A DNA stretch of 64,000 nucleotides from Tannerella sp. (GCA_031285565.1 JAITVY010000079.1:1-64000); one strand, 5' to 3'. Counted from the first letter of the stretch, positions 28,601 to 37,486 are shown. Numbers and translations are program-made. The notes: generated by a model not told the origin, from the sequence alone.

Positions 28601-29189
28601 AGAAAAGAAAGAAGGATATAAGATCTTATTTGATGGCACTAATATGCATGAATGGACCGGTAATCTGGTTGATTACTCGATTGAAGACGGGTGTATTTCA
28701 TTGACTCCGAGCAAAAGCTTTGGTGGAAATCTATACACAAAGAACGAATACGGAGATTTTGTTTTCCGCTTTGAATTTCAATTGACGCCTGCTGCAAATA
28801 ATGGTTTGGGTATTCGCACGCCTATGGAAGGAGACGCTGCTTATGTAGGTATGGAACTTCAGATTCTGGATAATGAACATCCGGTTTATTCGCAATTGGA
28901 AAAATATCAATATCATGGTTCTGTATATGGTATTATTCCTGCTAAACGGGGTCATCTGAAACCGACAGGCGAATGGAACTATCAGGAAGTTGTTGCCAAG
29001 GGAAATCATATTAAGATAACTTTGAATGGAGTGGTAATTCTGGATGGTGATATTAAAGAGGCTACTAAAAACGGTACTCCTGATGGAAAAGAGCATCCCG
29101 GGCTGTTTAATAAGAAAGGCCATATCGGCTTCCTGGGACATGGCTCTCCGGTTAAATTCAGAAATATTAGGATAAAAGAATTGAAATAA
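25671..29189 (+). CDS. Giant HEAT-repeat protein with two C-terminal DUF1080 (3-keto-glycoside hydrolase-type) domains
   Basis: 1172 residues with a Sec signal (MKKIFLLISSALLLCSSILM). Residues ~95-750 are alpha-helical HEAT/Armadillo-like repeats. Two concanavalin-like DUF1080 domains follow: one from ~763 (VSLFNGKDLTGWKG) with DAGIYLRGTPQVQMWD and VHESKPL, and one from ~980 (KILFDGTNMHEWTGN) with NNGLGIRTP and LQILDNEHP, ending in VKFRNIRIKELK. DUF1080 proteins have been linked to hydrolysis of 3-keto-glycosides formed by Gfo/Idh enzymes, and such an enzyme precedes this gene. The HEAT array may scaffold partners or bind glycan. Two tandem catalytic-type domains in one chain are unusual. It probably acts in the periplasm. 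Confidence 0.9.
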   Translation: MKKIFLLISSALLLCSSILMAQAPVNRTAQTIVADVLAQLPADDQNKYNELIKDLTTTGEEGVLALIGQMNPPGQGSNAQLDYALSGMSHFVTGEGQSASRTMLVNAYQKALEQNEDREIKAFIIRQLGICGTDASIDKLAAYLNHEDLSGPASRAIASIGSEKAGQALMASLMRRMGTAKTQQDAILALSYLPHVNGVEELVKGFLNSDNADMRKVALYTLSKIGTKASLSDLATAAEKVGYKMEKTGANDANILLIKRVIEWGDITVATKAANDLLKKSTKAGQTGTRIAALQLLMLPNLPAQPGTNLAAMQLNMSAAEKRKAACKLLVAALKDPCKEYRNAALDAVSPVADKETYTELLKASGKMKTLEQVDVINWIGREAQCPQKREILNTVDVGIEKTGVQYLIELLNKSNDFAVKQATAKALVNIGNMKAVPALANLLTSSDKEVIALGKESMATFKGEVTPAVAKVISTAGDQGKIAAVELLAMRRATNLLNVVLDLTKSSTKDVKDAAYIALKDVVGEKDITNLCGMLESAEPSAVALIQQALVAALSSQTAPQQVETITRRMLHAGDSKKHLYYWPLSTTGESKALSMIVDGYENGKGEAKDAALDALSNWKDLEVMDILFAIAKDPASAYAEKALNGYVRLASNPELSGENRMIYLRNAMEIAKTDAQKNAILTQVSRTGTYLALMYAGEFIDQPALKENAALAVMTIALAHREYTGELVVNLLNKAAAALSNPDADYQRQSIRLLLEEMPKEKGFVSLFNGKDLTGWKGLVQNPIARAKMTPAQLAKAQEKADEQMRKDWKVENGLLVFDGTGYDNLCTEKQYGDIEMYVDWKLDPAGPEADAGIYLRGTPQVQMWDTARVNVGAQVGSGGLYNNQVHESKPLIVADNKLGEWNTMYIKMVGDRVTVILNGELVTDDVILENFWDRKKPLFPTEQIELQAHGSKVYYRNIYVKELERPEPYQLTAEEKKEGYKILFDGTNMHEWTGNLVDYSIEDGCISLTPSKSFGGNLYTKNEYGDFVFRFEFQLTPAANNGLGIRTPMEGDAAYVGMELQILDNEHPVYSQLEKYQYHGSVYGIIPAKRGHLKPTGEWNYQEVVAKGNHIKITLNGVVILDGDIKEATKNGTPDGKEHPGLFNKKGHIGFLGHGSPVKFRNIRIKELK

Positions 29190-29200
29190 ATAATTTTTTG

Positions 29201-29233
29201 TTTGTGTAAATGAAATATAAATCCATATATTTG
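29201..29233 (+). promoter_or_regulatory. Promoter for the SPOR lipoprotein gene
   Basis: TTTG (29201-29204) and TATATTTG (29226-29233) are spaced 21 bp apart, a good Bacteroidota promoter. They lie 36 bp before the ATG at 29270. Confidence 0.7.
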
Positions 29234-29269
29234 CACAACAGAATATTATAACTGACGTATATAAATCGT

Positions 29270-29743
29270 ATGAAAAAGGTATCATTTTTACTTATATCGC
29301 TTTGTATTATCATGTTAGGGACTTCATGTAAGTCAAAGCAAAGTGCCTATAAAACTGCCTATGAGCAGGCAAAAACGAAAGAGATGGAAACCGGACCGGT
29401 TGTAGAAGATGACATTGCACCGGTGACAAAGTCGAAGACACCAACATCAAGCACTCCGCGACAGGAGAAAATTAATCCGGTAGCAGGTGAAGATGGTTCA
29501 GGTCTTAAGCTTTACAGCGTTGTGATAGGTAGTTTTCAAAACAGAACAAATGCCTATTCATTAAAAGAACGCATGCAAAATGACGGGTATATGCCGATTT
29601 TGGGCGAAAATGAACAAGGTATGTTACGTGTGATTCTGACCAGTCATGAAAACCGGCAGGATGCGGAACGTAGCCGTGATGCAATTCGTCAGAAATACTA
29701 TCCGAACTTTCAGGATGCATGGCTATTGGAGCGTCAGTATTAA
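29270..29743 (+). CDS. SPOR-domain lipoprotein
   Basis: 157 residues. The lipoprotein signal ends in IIMLGTSC. A low-complexity Pro/Thr/Lys linker follows, then a C-terminal SPOR domain (~78-157: LYSVVIGSFQNRTNAYSLKE, MLRVILTSHENRQDAERSRD). SPOR domains bind peptidoglycan lacking stem peptides, usually at division sites. It therefore probably sits on the periplasmic face of the envelope, with a role in cell-wall remodelling or division. It has its own promoter and terminator and is followed by murB, a wall-synthesis gene. Confidence 0.88.
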   Translation: MKKVSFLLISLCIIMLGTSCKSKQSAYKTAYEQAKTKEMETGPVVEDDIAPVTKSKTPTSSTPRQEKINPVAGEDGSGLKLYSVVIGSFQNRTNAYSLKERMQNDGYMPILGENEQGMLRVILTSHENRQDAERSRDAIRQKYYPNFQDAWLLERQY

Positions 29744-29766
29744 CCATTTACAATAAATAGATAAAA

Positions 29767-29800
29767 GGGTGCTTTTCATTCGTGGAGAGCATCCTTTTTT
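29767..29800 (+). terminator. Rho-independent terminator after the SPOR gene
   Basis: GGGTGCT (29767-29773) pairs with AGCATCC (29788-29794), including one G-U pair, followed immediately by TTTTTT (29795-29800). It lies 10 bp upstream of the murB start. Confidence 0.75.
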
Positions 29801-29810
29801 AATTTCAATT

Positions 29811-30824
29811 ATGAGAATAGAAGAGAATTTTTCACTGGAAAACTATAATACTTTTCATTTACCGGTAAAGACCCGTTGGTTTATGGAATATGAAAACGAA
29901 GGAGAACTACAGAAAATCCTGCGGGATGAATATTTTCAGGAGTTACTTTCGTTGCATATCGGTGGAGGAAGTAATTTATTATTTCTGAATGATTATAATG
30001 GAATCATCCTGCATTCTGCAATTAAAGGTATTGAATTAGTGGAAGAAACAGATTCTTCTGTACTTTTGCGTATCGGAGCAGCAGAGGTCTGGGACGATGT
30101 GGTTGCTCATGTGGTATCGAAAGGGTGGGCGGGCATTGAAAACCTGTCATTGATTCCCGGAGAAACCGGAGCTGCGGCTGTACAAAATATCGGGGCATAT
30201 GGCGTGGAGATAAAAGATGTTATTGAAACGGTGGAAGCATATAACCAACTGTCATTTGAGAAACGTGTCTTTACAAATAAAGAATGTGAGTATGCCTACC
30301 GGCATAGTTATTTTAAGGATGAGCATCATGATCCGTACATTATTACACATGTAATTGTGCGTCTGCAAAAGCAACCCGTATTTGAATTATCTTATGGCAA
30401 TCTCAAAGGGAAATTAGCCGGCTACGAAGTTTTAACTCCACAGATAGTCCGTGAAACTGTAATTGATATACGTAATGAAAAGTTACCTGATCCCAATGAA
30501 ATAGGTAATGCCGGCAGTTTTTTTATGAATCCGGTAGTATTGCAGGAACAGTATGAAAAACTAAAACAGGAATATCCATCGATACCTGCTTATTCGGCAA
30601 CGGACAATCAGGTCAAATTATCAGCCGGATGGTTGATTGACCAGTGCGGTTTAAAAGGGAAGCGATTTGATACGGTCGGTATTTATGAAAAACAAGCGCT
30701 GGTGATTGTTAATTTTGGAGATGCTACGGGGCATGAAATTGCTTTGCTTGCCGAACACGTCCGGAATGAAGTAGAGAAGCGTTTTGGAGTATTGCTTATG
30801 CCGGAAGTGAAATATGTGGGATAA
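29811..30824 (+). CDS. murB: UDP-N-acetylenolpyruvoylglucosamine reductase
   Basis: 337 residues. It reduces the enolpyruvyl group to make UDP-N-acetylmuramate, an early cytoplasmic step of peptidoglycan synthesis. FAD-binding motifs are IGGGSNLLFL and IPGETGAAAVQNIGAYGVEI. YAYRHSYF marks a type I MurB, and NAGSFFMNPV carries the catalytic Ser. PEVKYVG near the C-terminus carries the catalytic Glu. The ATG at 29811 starts right after the upstream terminator's T tract; an earlier in-frame start at 29769 lies inside the hairpin and is unlikely. The gene converges with the acyl-CoA dehydrogenase gene. Confidence 0.96.
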   Translation: MRIEENFSLENYNTFHLPVKTRWFMEYENEGELQKILRDEYFQELLSLHIGGGSNLLFLNDYNGIILHSAIKGIELVEETDSSVLLRIGAAEVWDDVVAHVVSKGWAGIENLSLIPGETGAAAVQNIGAYGVEIKDVIETVEAYNQLSFEKRVFTNKECEYAYRHSYFKDEHHDPYIITHVIVRLQKQPVFELSYGNLKGKLAGYEVLTPQIVRETVIDIRNEKLPDPNEIGNAGSFFMNPVVLQEQYEKLKQEYPSIPAYSATDNQVKLSAGWLIDQCGLKGKRFDTVGIYEKQALVIVNFGDATGHEIALLAEHVRNEVEKRFGVLLMPEVKYVG

Positions 30825-30852
30825 AAAAAGCCGGATACTATCACAGTATCCG
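30823..30852 (-). terminator. Terminator for the etf/acyl-CoA dehydrogenase operon
   Basis: GGATACT (30833-30839) and AGTATCC (30845-30851) form a 7-bp stem extended by C/G. Read on the - strand the stem is followed by a run of seven T (30829-30823). It ends transcription from the right and may also block murB read-through. Confidence 0.7.
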
Positions 30853-30881
30853 ACCCCTATCCATTATTATTCAATTAAATA

Positions 30882-32585
30882 TTATTGTTTGAAATATCCA
30901 AGCGCTCCGCAGTCGAAATTCTGGATATATGAATAATGCTTATTGATTTCCGATTGTCCGTAAGTTATATATACTTCGGCAGACCTGCGGAAAATTTCAT
31001 CTTTGTTTGTATCCTGCAACAATAAATATCCGAAAACGCAATGTGCTGCAGATTCAACCAAACGGCGTGCATGAAAATCCAGTAATTCGTTGTTTTTCGT
31101 TTCTGTAACAATTGTCACCAGTTCCTCATATTTGCTTGTCATTTCAATCAGTTTCTGGCGCATTTCTTCCAGTTCCGGTTTGTACTCAATATTTTCGTAT
31201 TCACGGATTTGATTCAGATATGTACCTGTAGTGACGTGACGGATAGCAGCTACAACTTGTAACTGGGTCGTTCCTTCATAAATATTGGTAATACGTGCAT
31301 CGCGGTATATGCGTTCGCATGCATAATCCTTCATGAATCCTGAACCGCCATGTATCTGGATAGCGTCATATGCGTTCTGGTTAGCGTATTCCGAAGTCAT
31401 TCCTTTTCCCATAGGAGTGAATGCATCTGCCAGTTTACTGTATTTCTTCATTTCCTGACGTTCTTCGGGTTCCAGTTTGCGTTCTTTGGATATATCATCC
31501 AACGCTTTATAAATATCTACAAAGCGGGCTGTTTCATATAACATAGAGCGTGACGCATCTGTTTTAGCACGCATCAACGCTACCATTTCATAAACGGCAG
31601 GGAATTCGATGATTGCTTTTCCGAATTGTTTACGTTCCGTAGCATATGCATATCCTTCGCGGTAAGCGGCTTCGCTCAGACCTACGGATTGAGCCATAAT
31701 ACCTAAACGGGCATTATTCATCAATGCCATCACGTATTTGATAAGACCTAACTTACGGTCCCCGCAAAGCTCTGCTTTGGCATTTTTATAAACCAGTTCA
31801 CATGTAGGCGATCCTTTGATACCCATTTTGTTTTCTATACGACGTACGTTCACACCTCCGTTACGTTTATCGTAAATAAACATAGAAAGTCCGCGACCAT
31901 CGCGTGTTCCATCTTCCGAGCGTGCCAACACAAGGTGGATATCGGAATCCCCATTTGTAATAAAACGCTTCACGCCATTTAGATACCAGCAACCATCCTG
32001 CTCGCTATATGTAGCTTTTAGCATTACGGATTGCAGGTCGGATCCGGCATCCGGCTCGGTTAAATCCATTGACATGGTTTCGCCTCCGCATACACGGGGA
32101 ATATAGCTTTTGCGTTGATCTTCATTCGCAAATTCGTACAATGTTTCGGCACAGTCCTGTAGTCCCCATAAGTTTTCAAAACCGGCATCAGCACGTGAAA
32201 CCATATCTGCAATCATGATATAAGGAACAACCGGGAAGTTTAACCCTCCGTACCGGCGGGGCATGGTGATACCCATCAGACTGGCCTTACGTACAGCTTC
32301 CAGGTTCATTTGTGTTCCGGGAGCATATGTTACACGTCCGTCTTTAACTGTCGGACCTTCATGGTCTACACCTTCAGCATTCGGTGCAATGATCTCATCA
32401 CAAATCTCACCGACAATTTCTAATACTTTTTCGTAGCTATCCATTGCATCCTCAAAATCGAAAGGAGCATAGTCATATTGATCTTTGTCTGTGTAGTTAC
32501 GTTCTTTCAACTCAACGATTCGCTTCATCAACGGATGATGCAAATGATGTTTGTAGCCTGGTGTATCGTTAAAATAGTTAGCCAT
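30882..32585 (-). CDS. Acyl-CoA dehydrogenase
   Basis: 567 residues, longer than the ~380-residue core because of a C-terminal helical extension. Core features are the FAD-binding MSMDLTEPDAGSDLQSV, the YLNGVKRFITNGDSD strand, and IYEGTTQLQ with Glu437 in the position of the catalytic base. It dehydrogenates acyl-CoA thioesters, passing electrons to the ETF encoded immediately upstream. The full set is etfB, etfA, a small four-helix-bundle gene and this gene. In anaerobic Bacteroidales the ETF may couple to the quinone pool or to bifurcation; the acyl substrate cannot be deduced. Confidence 0.93.
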   Translation of the reverse strand: MANYFNDTPGYKHHLHHPLMKRIVELKERNYTDKDQYDYAPFDFEDAMDSYEKVLEIVGEICDEIIAPNAEGVDHEGPTVKDGRVTYAPGTQMNLEAVRKASLMGITMPRRYGGLNFPVVPYIMIADMVSRADAGFENLWGLQDCAETLYEFANEDQRKSYIPRVCGGETMSMDLTEPDAGSDLQSVMLKATYSEQDGCWYLNGVKRFITNGDSDIHLVLARSEDGTRDGRGLSMFIYDKRNGGVNVRRIENKMGIKGSPTCELVYKNAKAELCGDRKLGLIKYVMALMNNARLGIMAQSVGLSEAAYREGYAYATERKQFGKAIIEFPAVYEMVALMRAKTDASRSMLYETARFVDIYKALDDISKERKLEPEERQEMKKYSKLADAFTPMGKGMTSEYANQNAYDAIQIHGGSGFMKDYACERIYRDARITNIYEGTTQLQVVAAIRHVTTGTYLNQIREYENIEYKPELEEMRQKLIEMTSKYEELVTIVTETKNNELLDFHARRLVESAAHCVFGYLLLQDTNKDEIFRRSAEVYITYGQSEINKHYSYIQNFDCGALGYFKQ

Positions 32586-32623
32586 ATTTTTTAGTAGTTA
32601 GAGAAGTCAAGGAGTTAAAGGAG

Positions 32624-33001
32624 TTAAGTAGTAATATTCGTTTTATTTAGGATTCCCTTGCAATATGCGTTTAACATACAGCTCACTTCTGCGGCTTGTT
32701 CATCTAAAATATTTTTATCTTCTGATGTTATATAGCCTAAATCTTTTGAAAGAATAATGAAGTTTCGGGTTTCTTCTAAAGAACCTTGTGAGATATTGTA
32801 GAAACGTAATTTTTCTTTTGAACCGATCCTTGCATATCCTTCAGCAATATTTGCCGTAATGGATGAAGCAGACCGTCTCATTTGGTTAACTAAGGAAAAT
32901 ATCCCTTCTTTAGGATATTTTTTAGTTACTATATATACTGAAAGTACAAATTGATGCGCTTTCTGCCAGACGGTTAATTGTTCGAAAGTTTGTGTTGCCA
33001 T
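32624..33001 (-). CDS. Four-helix-bundle protein (23S rRNA intervening-sequence protein family)
   Basis: 125 residues, all-helical. The family signature is near the N-terminus (FEQLTVWQKAHQFVLSVY) with RRSASSITANIAEGYAR in the middle. These small proteins were first seen encoded in rRNA intervening sequences and are widely scattered as solitary genes in Bacteroidota. Their function is unknown and nucleic-acid binding is suspected. Here the gene is inserted between etfA and the acyl-CoA dehydrogenase gene, an otherwise functional operon. It is flanked on both sides by low-complexity (TTGACTACT-type) intergenic repeats, which suggests insertion as a small cassette. Confidence 0.85.
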   Translation of the reverse strand: MATQTFEQLTVWQKAHQFVLSVYIVTKKYPKEGIFSLVNQMRRSASSITANIAEGYARIGSKEKLRFYNISQGSLEETRNFIILSKDLGYITSEDKNILDEQAAEVSCMLNAYCKGILNKTNITT

Positions 33002-33047
33002 TTCTACTTGACTACTTGACTACTTTGACTTTTTTGACTACTGATTA

Positions 33048-34067
33048 TTACTTCGTATTACGTTTATAATATTTGATCATTTTGGGAATCACGTCTTCAA
33101 CCGTTCCGGTAATCACATAATCAGCAATCGTATTGATCGGCGCATTCGGATCATTATTTACAGAAATAATGATTGAGCTTTCCTGCATACCTGCGATGTG
33201 TTGGATTTGTCCGGAAATACCACAAGCAATATAAAGTTTAGGGCGGACAGTTACACCTGTCTGACCGATCTGGCGTTCATGCTCGGTAAATCCAGCATCA
33301 ACAGCAGCTCTTGAACCACCCACTTCACCTCCGATTACGGATGCTAATTCGTGGAGTAGCTGAAAGTTTTCTTTCGACCCTACGCCGTATCCTCCGGATA
33401 CAATAATCGGAGAACCTTTGATATTGGTTTTACTTTTTTCTATATGACGGTCAATAACACTTACTACAAAATCCGTATCATTCACATAATTCTTTACATC
33501 ATGTTTTTTTACTTCACCTTTGTAATTTGCATCAAGGATTTCTTTTTTCATCACGCCTTCACGTACTGTTGCCATCTGTGGGCGGCAAACCGGATTAATG
33601 ATTGTTGCAACAATATTTCCTCCGAATGCAGGACGAATCTGATAAAGAAGGTCTTTATAAACTTTATTTTCTTTCTTTTCTTCGTGGTCGCCAATCTCCA
33701 ACGATGTGCAGTCGGCTGTCAGACCACTCCCCAGGGCTGAAGAAACACGGGGACCTAAATCACGACCTATACTTGTTGCACCCATTAGAGCTATTTGTGG
33801 TTTTTCTTCTTCAAATAACTTTACTAAAACGGAGGTGTGAGGAAGTGAGGTATATGGATATAACCGATTGTCATCAAACAAGTGAAGAACATCTACTCCA
33901 TATGGGAACACTTGAGAGCCTATACCATCAAGATTATGTCCGACCGCTACAGCTTCCATTTTACAACCGAGCGTATTTGCCAGGGAACGACCTTTAGTAA
34001 GCAATTCAAGACTTACATCTGCAACGATGCCGTCTTCTATTTCACAATATACGTATAAATTGTTCAT
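33048..34067 (-). CDS. etfA: Electron transfer flavoprotein alpha subunit
   Basis: 339 residues. The C-terminal FAD domain has the clear signature VSGGYGVGSKENFQLLHELA followed by GQTGVTVRPKLYIACGISGQ and SIIISVNNDPNAPI. The N-terminal alpha/beta domain resembles FixB. It forms a heterodimer with the beta subunit encoded just upstream (98 bp gap) and carries electrons from acyl-CoA dehydrogenase. The downstream four-helix-bundle gene begins 46 bp later within a short repetitive spacer. Confidence 0.94.
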   Translation of the reverse strand: MNNLYVYCEIEDGIVADVSLELLTKGRSLANTLGCKMEAVAVGHNLDGIGSQVFPYGVDVLHLFDDNRLYPYTSLPHTSVLVKLFEEEKPQIALMGATSIGRDLGPRVSSALGSGLTADCTSLEIGDHEEKKENKVYKDLLYQIRPAFGGNIVATIINPVCRPQMATVREGVMKKEILDANYKGEVKKHDVKNYVNDTDFVVSVIDRHIEKSKTNIKGSPIIVSGGYGVGSKENFQLLHELASVIGGEVGGSRAAVDAGFTEHERQIGQTGVTVRPKLYIACGISGQIQHIAGMQESSIIISVNNDPNAPINTIADYVITGTVEDVIPKMIKYYKRNTK

Positions 34068-34165
34068 TTTTTTTCTAGTTAGAAGTAGTTAAGGAATTGC
34101 CGGTCATTCAGCTCCTGTATTTCTATTTCCGGGCTCAAATGTTTTTAATTCCTTTACTCTTATTG

Positions 34166-35038
34166 TCATCCAATCGTATGGTTTAATATTAATTCTTTCA
34201 TTAACTCGTCAATGTTATTATCTGTCGGCTCCAATGTTTTGCTTTCTTTAGCCTGAAAGACAACATTTTCTATCTTTTTAACTTTAGTAGGAGAACCTGA
34301 TAATCCGCATTGTACAACATCTGCATTTACATCTGCAACGCTCCATTCAACCAGATTAAGATAAGGACGATTGTCGTACAACTGGGTGTAATCCATATCA
34401 GCTTCTTGCTTTTCAGTAATGGTTTTTGCATGTTTGTATTTTTGTACAAACTTGGCATTACGCGGACGACATTCTGATGCACTGCTATTTACGGTTATAA
34501 CAATCGGAAGTGTTCCTTCGACTGTTTCGATACCCCGTTCCAAACGGCGTTTTACTGTAATCTTTTTGCCTTCAATTTTTTGAATTTCTTCAGCATAGGT
34601 GATCTGGCTTAATCCCATTTTTTCAGCAACCTGGGGACCTACTTGTGCAGTATCACCATCAATTGCCTGACGACCACAAATTATCAGGTCATAGTCTTTA
34701 ATTTTTCGAATAGCTACTGATAGTGCGTAGGATGTTGCCAAGGTGTCAGCTCCGGCAAAAGCACGGTCTGTCAATAAATAACCTCCGTCAGCTCCACGGT
34801 ATAAACCTTCACGAATGATTTCTGCAGCTCGTCCCGGTCCCATAGTCAACATGGTAACGGTCGTTCCGGGATATGCATCTTTTAGGCGTAAAGCCTGTTC
34901 CAGAGCATTCAAGTCTTCCGGATTGAAAATAGCAGGCAATGCAGCACGGTTCACTGTACCATCGGCTTTCATTGCATCTTTTCCCACATTACGTGTATCC
35001 GGGACTTGTTTTGCTAATACAATAATTTTTAAACTCAT
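34166..35038 (-). CDS. etfB: Electron transfer flavoprotein beta subunit
   Basis: 290 residues with an adenine-nucleotide alpha-hydrolase-like fold. Recognisable segments are IIVLAKQVPDTRNVGKDAMK, YDLIICGRQAIDGDTAQVGP (the nucleotide-binding loop of ETF-beta) and VITVNSSASECRPRNAK. It is the first gene of the operon etfB-etfA-(four-helix bundle)-acyl-CoA dehydrogenase. The subunit pairs with EtfA around FAD and AMP or a second FAD. A -7 box on the - strand at 35120-35113 lies ~75 bp upstream of its ATG. Confidence 0.94.
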   Translation of the reverse strand: MSLKIIVLAKQVPDTRNVGKDAMKADGTVNRAALPAIFNPEDLNALEQALRLKDAYPGTTVTMLTMGPGRAAEIIREGLYRGADGGYLLTDRAFAGADTLATSYALSVAIRKIKDYDLIICGRQAIDGDTAQVGPQVAEKMGLSQITYAEEIQKIEGKKITVKRRLERGIETVEGTLPIVITVNSSASECRPRNAKFVQKYKHAKTITEKQEADMDYTQLYDNRPYLNLVEWSVADVNADVVQCGLSGSPTKVKKIENVVFQAKESKTLEPTDNNIDELMKELILNHTIG

Positions 35039-35112
35039 AATGATATGATATTAGAGATAATTAAATCAATATCTCGATTTAATTATATTTGATAATACGA
35101 ACGATAATGGCG

Positions 35113-35120
35113 CAAAAGTA
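35113..35120 (-). promoter_or_regulatory. -7 box for the etf operon
   Basis: Read on the - strand the sequence is TACTTTTG. No good TTTG is seen 19-21 bp further up. The remaining part of this divergent region (35121-35324) holds no gene; it is AT-rich. Confidence 0.45.
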
Positions 35121-35324
35121 ATCAAACATTCCATAAATCTTATCGATTTCATTGAAAAATTGCACATTTTTTCTCATTTTGCGCACTTTAATGGCAGCGA
35201 AATCTTAATATGTATCTTTTTAATGAGATTTTGTGCTGAATTCCCGCGATTATTGCTACTTTTACTTGTTTTTGCGGAATGTTTAAGCATAAAAATCTTT
35301 TGTATATATTAATGTATAGTGAAT

Positions 35325-36077
35325 ATGACGGATAGCATAGTAATTATTCCAACATACAACGAAAAAGAAAATATTGAAAATATTATTCGTGCAGTATTTG
35401 GCTTGGAAAAAACTTTCCATGTTTTAATTATCGATGATGGTTCGCCTGACGGAACTGCTAATATTGTAAAGAAATTACAAGAAGAATTTCCGGAACGGCT
35501 TTTTATGGTTGAGCGGACAGGTAAGCAAGGGCTGGGAACGGCTTACATCTGCGGATTTAAATGGTCGATAGAGCATGGTTATAACTTTATCTTTGAAATG
35601 GATGCAGATTTTAGCCATAATCCGAATGATTTACCAAGGTTATACGCTGCTTGTATTGAAGAAGGTGCGGATGTTGCTGTAGGATCACGCTATTGCAACG
35701 GGGTAAACGTTGTTAATTGGCCTTTAGGACGCGTCTTGATGTCATATTATGCATCAGTATACGTGCGGATTGTTACGGGGTTGAAGATACGTGATACAAC
35801 GGCTGGATTTAAATGCTATCGCCGGGAAGTATTAGAAACAATTGAGTTGGACAAGATTCATTTTAAGGGCTATGCTTTTCAGATTGAAATGAAATTTACA
35901 GCTTACAAGTGTGGTTTTAAGGTTGTTGAAGTTCCGATTGTATTTGTGAATCGTGTACTGGGTACGTCAAAAATGAATACTTCAATTTTTGGTGAAGCGT
36001 TGTTTGGTGTGTTGAAATTGAAGTGGTGGAGCTTTTTCCGTAAATACCCTAAGAGACAATTGAGAATTGAAAGTTGA
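35325..36077 (+). CDS. Polyprenol monophosphomannose synthase-like GT2 glycosyltransferase
   Basis: 250 residues. The GT2 motifs of the Dpm1 type are [32 protein letters not shown], the [11 protein letters not shown] metal site, and [12 protein letters not shown]. There are no membrane segments, consistent with Dpm1-type soluble enzymes. It likely transfers mannose (or a related sugar) from GDP-mannose to undecaprenyl phosphate for envelope glycan or protein O-glycosylation. The ATG at 35325 is preferred over the GTG at 35319. It is followed closely by pyrC (53 bp gap), an arrangement I recall from other Bacteroidales. Confidence 0.88.
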   Translation: MTDSIVIIPTYNEKENIENIIRAVFGLEKTFHVLIIDDGSPDGTANIVKKLQEEFPERLFMVERTGKQGLGTAYICGFKWSIEHGYNFIFEMDADFSHNPNDLPRLYAACIEEGADVAVGSRYCNGVNVVNWPLGRVLMSYYASVYVRIVTGLKIRDTTAGFKCYRREVLETIELDKIHFKGYAFQIEMKFTAYKCGFKVVEVPIVFVNRVLGTSKMNTSIFGEALFGVLKLKWWSFFRKYPKRQLRIES

Positions 36078-36130
36078 GAACTGACAATTTACTTCCTACT
36101 TTTTTAATAAATCTTGATTCAAAGATAGAT

Positions 36131-37486
36131 ATGAGTAATAAAAAAACGCTGATAAAAAACGCCCTGATTATTAATGAAGGGCGTTCTTTTTTAGGTTCGG
36201 TATTGATTTCAGGGCAATATATTGAACAAATATATGAAGGATCGGAATTGCCAATGGAAGACATTCATGGTGCGGAGATCATTGATGCTACCGGAAAGTG
36301 GCTATTGCCAGGTGCAATTGATGACCAGGTACATTTCAGGGAACCCGGATTGACACGCAAGGGGGATATCGCAAGTGAGAGTCGTGCCGCTGTGGCTGGT
36401 GGGGTTACTTCTTTTATGGATATGCCCAATACAAATCCGCAGACGACTACGTTGGATGCTCTTGAATGGAAATACCAACGGGCAGCGGAGACTTCCGTTG
36501 CTAATTATTCATTTTTCTTCGGCGGTACAAATGATAATTATAATGAAATACACTTGCTGGATCGAACCCGGATTCCAGGTTTGAAACTATTTCTGGGATC
36601 ATCTACCGGGAATATGTTGGTAGATAATAAGGATACTTTACAACGTTTTTTCAGCGAAACAGATCTGCTAATTGCTGTGCATGCAGAAAAAGAGTCTATT
36701 ATTCAACGGAATAAAGAGCATTTTGTTCGTTTATACGGGGAAGACCTGGATGTGTCTTTTCATCCTAAAATACGTAGCGAAGAAGCATGTTATGCTTCTT
36801 CTGCCGAAGCAGTTGAATTAGCAAGCTCATTAGGTACACGATTACACTTGCTTCATCTGTCGACCGCAAAGGAATTGAGTTTGCTAAGTAACCATCAACC
36901 CCTTCGGGAGAAAAAAATTACAGGGGAAGCCTGTGTTCATTTTCTTTGGTTCACGGATGAAGATTATGCAACATATGGGAATAAGATTAAATGGAACCCG
37001 GCAATAAAGACAATGTCGGATCGTACGGCGCTACGTGATGCATTGAATAATGATATACTAGATATTGTTGCTACGGATCATGCTCCACATCTATGGACGG
37101 AAAAAGAAGGTACTTGCTTAACTGCCGCTTCCGGCGGACCAATGGTTCAGCATTCATTAGTCGCTATGCTGGAGTTGGCGCATCAGGGTATTTTTACAAG
37201 AGAAAAAGTGATTGAGAAGATGGCACATCACCCGGCGGAGTTATTCCGGATTGATAGGAGAGGATATATTCGTCCGGGATATTATGCTGATTTAGTATTA
37301 GTCGATCCGCAACAAAGCTGGACGGTTTCAAAAGACAATCTTTTATATAAATGTGGTTGGTCGCCATTGGAGGGGCAGGTGTTTCATAATAGTGTTTGGA
37401 AAACATTTATTAACGGTAGTCTTGTCTATACAGATGGTAAGATAAATGATAAAGTACATGCTATGAGTTTGGAATTTTGTTTATAA
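36131..37486 (+). CDS. pyrC: Dihydroorotase
   Basis: 451 residues of amidohydrolase fold. It catalyses cyclisation of carbamoyl-aspartate to dihydroorotate in pyrimidine synthesis. Motifs are [39 protein letters not shown] and the catalytic ATDHAPH. The first metal-binding motif reads QVH rather than the textbook HVH. I recall this QVH form from other Bacteroidota, but it deserves a check for retained activity. The upstream in-frame start at 36074 overlaps the preceding gene; the ATG at 36131 fits the family's N-terminus better. Confidence 0.92.
   Translation: MSNKKTLIKNALIINEGRSFLGSVLISGQYIEQIYEGSELPMEDIHGAEIIDATGKWLLPGAIDDQVHFREPGLTRKGDIASESRAAVAGGVTSFMDMPNTNPQTTTLDALEWKYQRAAETSVANYSFFFGGTNDNYNEIHLLDRTRIPGLKLFLGSSTGNMLVDNKDTLQRFFSETDLLIAVHAEKESIIQRNKEHFVRLYGEDLDVSFHPKIRSEEACYASSAEAVELASSLGTRLHLLHLSTAKELSLLSNHQPLREKKITGEACVHFLWFTDEDYATYGNKIKWNPAIKTMSDRTALRDALNNDILDIVATDHAPHLWTEKEGTCLTAASGGPMVQHSLVAMLELAHQGIFTREKVIEKMAHHPAELFRIDRRGYIRPGYYADLVLVDPQQSWTVSKDNLLYKCGWSPLEGQVFHNSVWKTFINGSLVYTDGKINDKVHAMSLEFCL

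Noticed and set aside
28731-29285. 184-codon antisense frame over the DUF1080 domain
   Set aside because: It overlaps conserved DUF1080 coding sequence and its sequence looks like random antisense translation.
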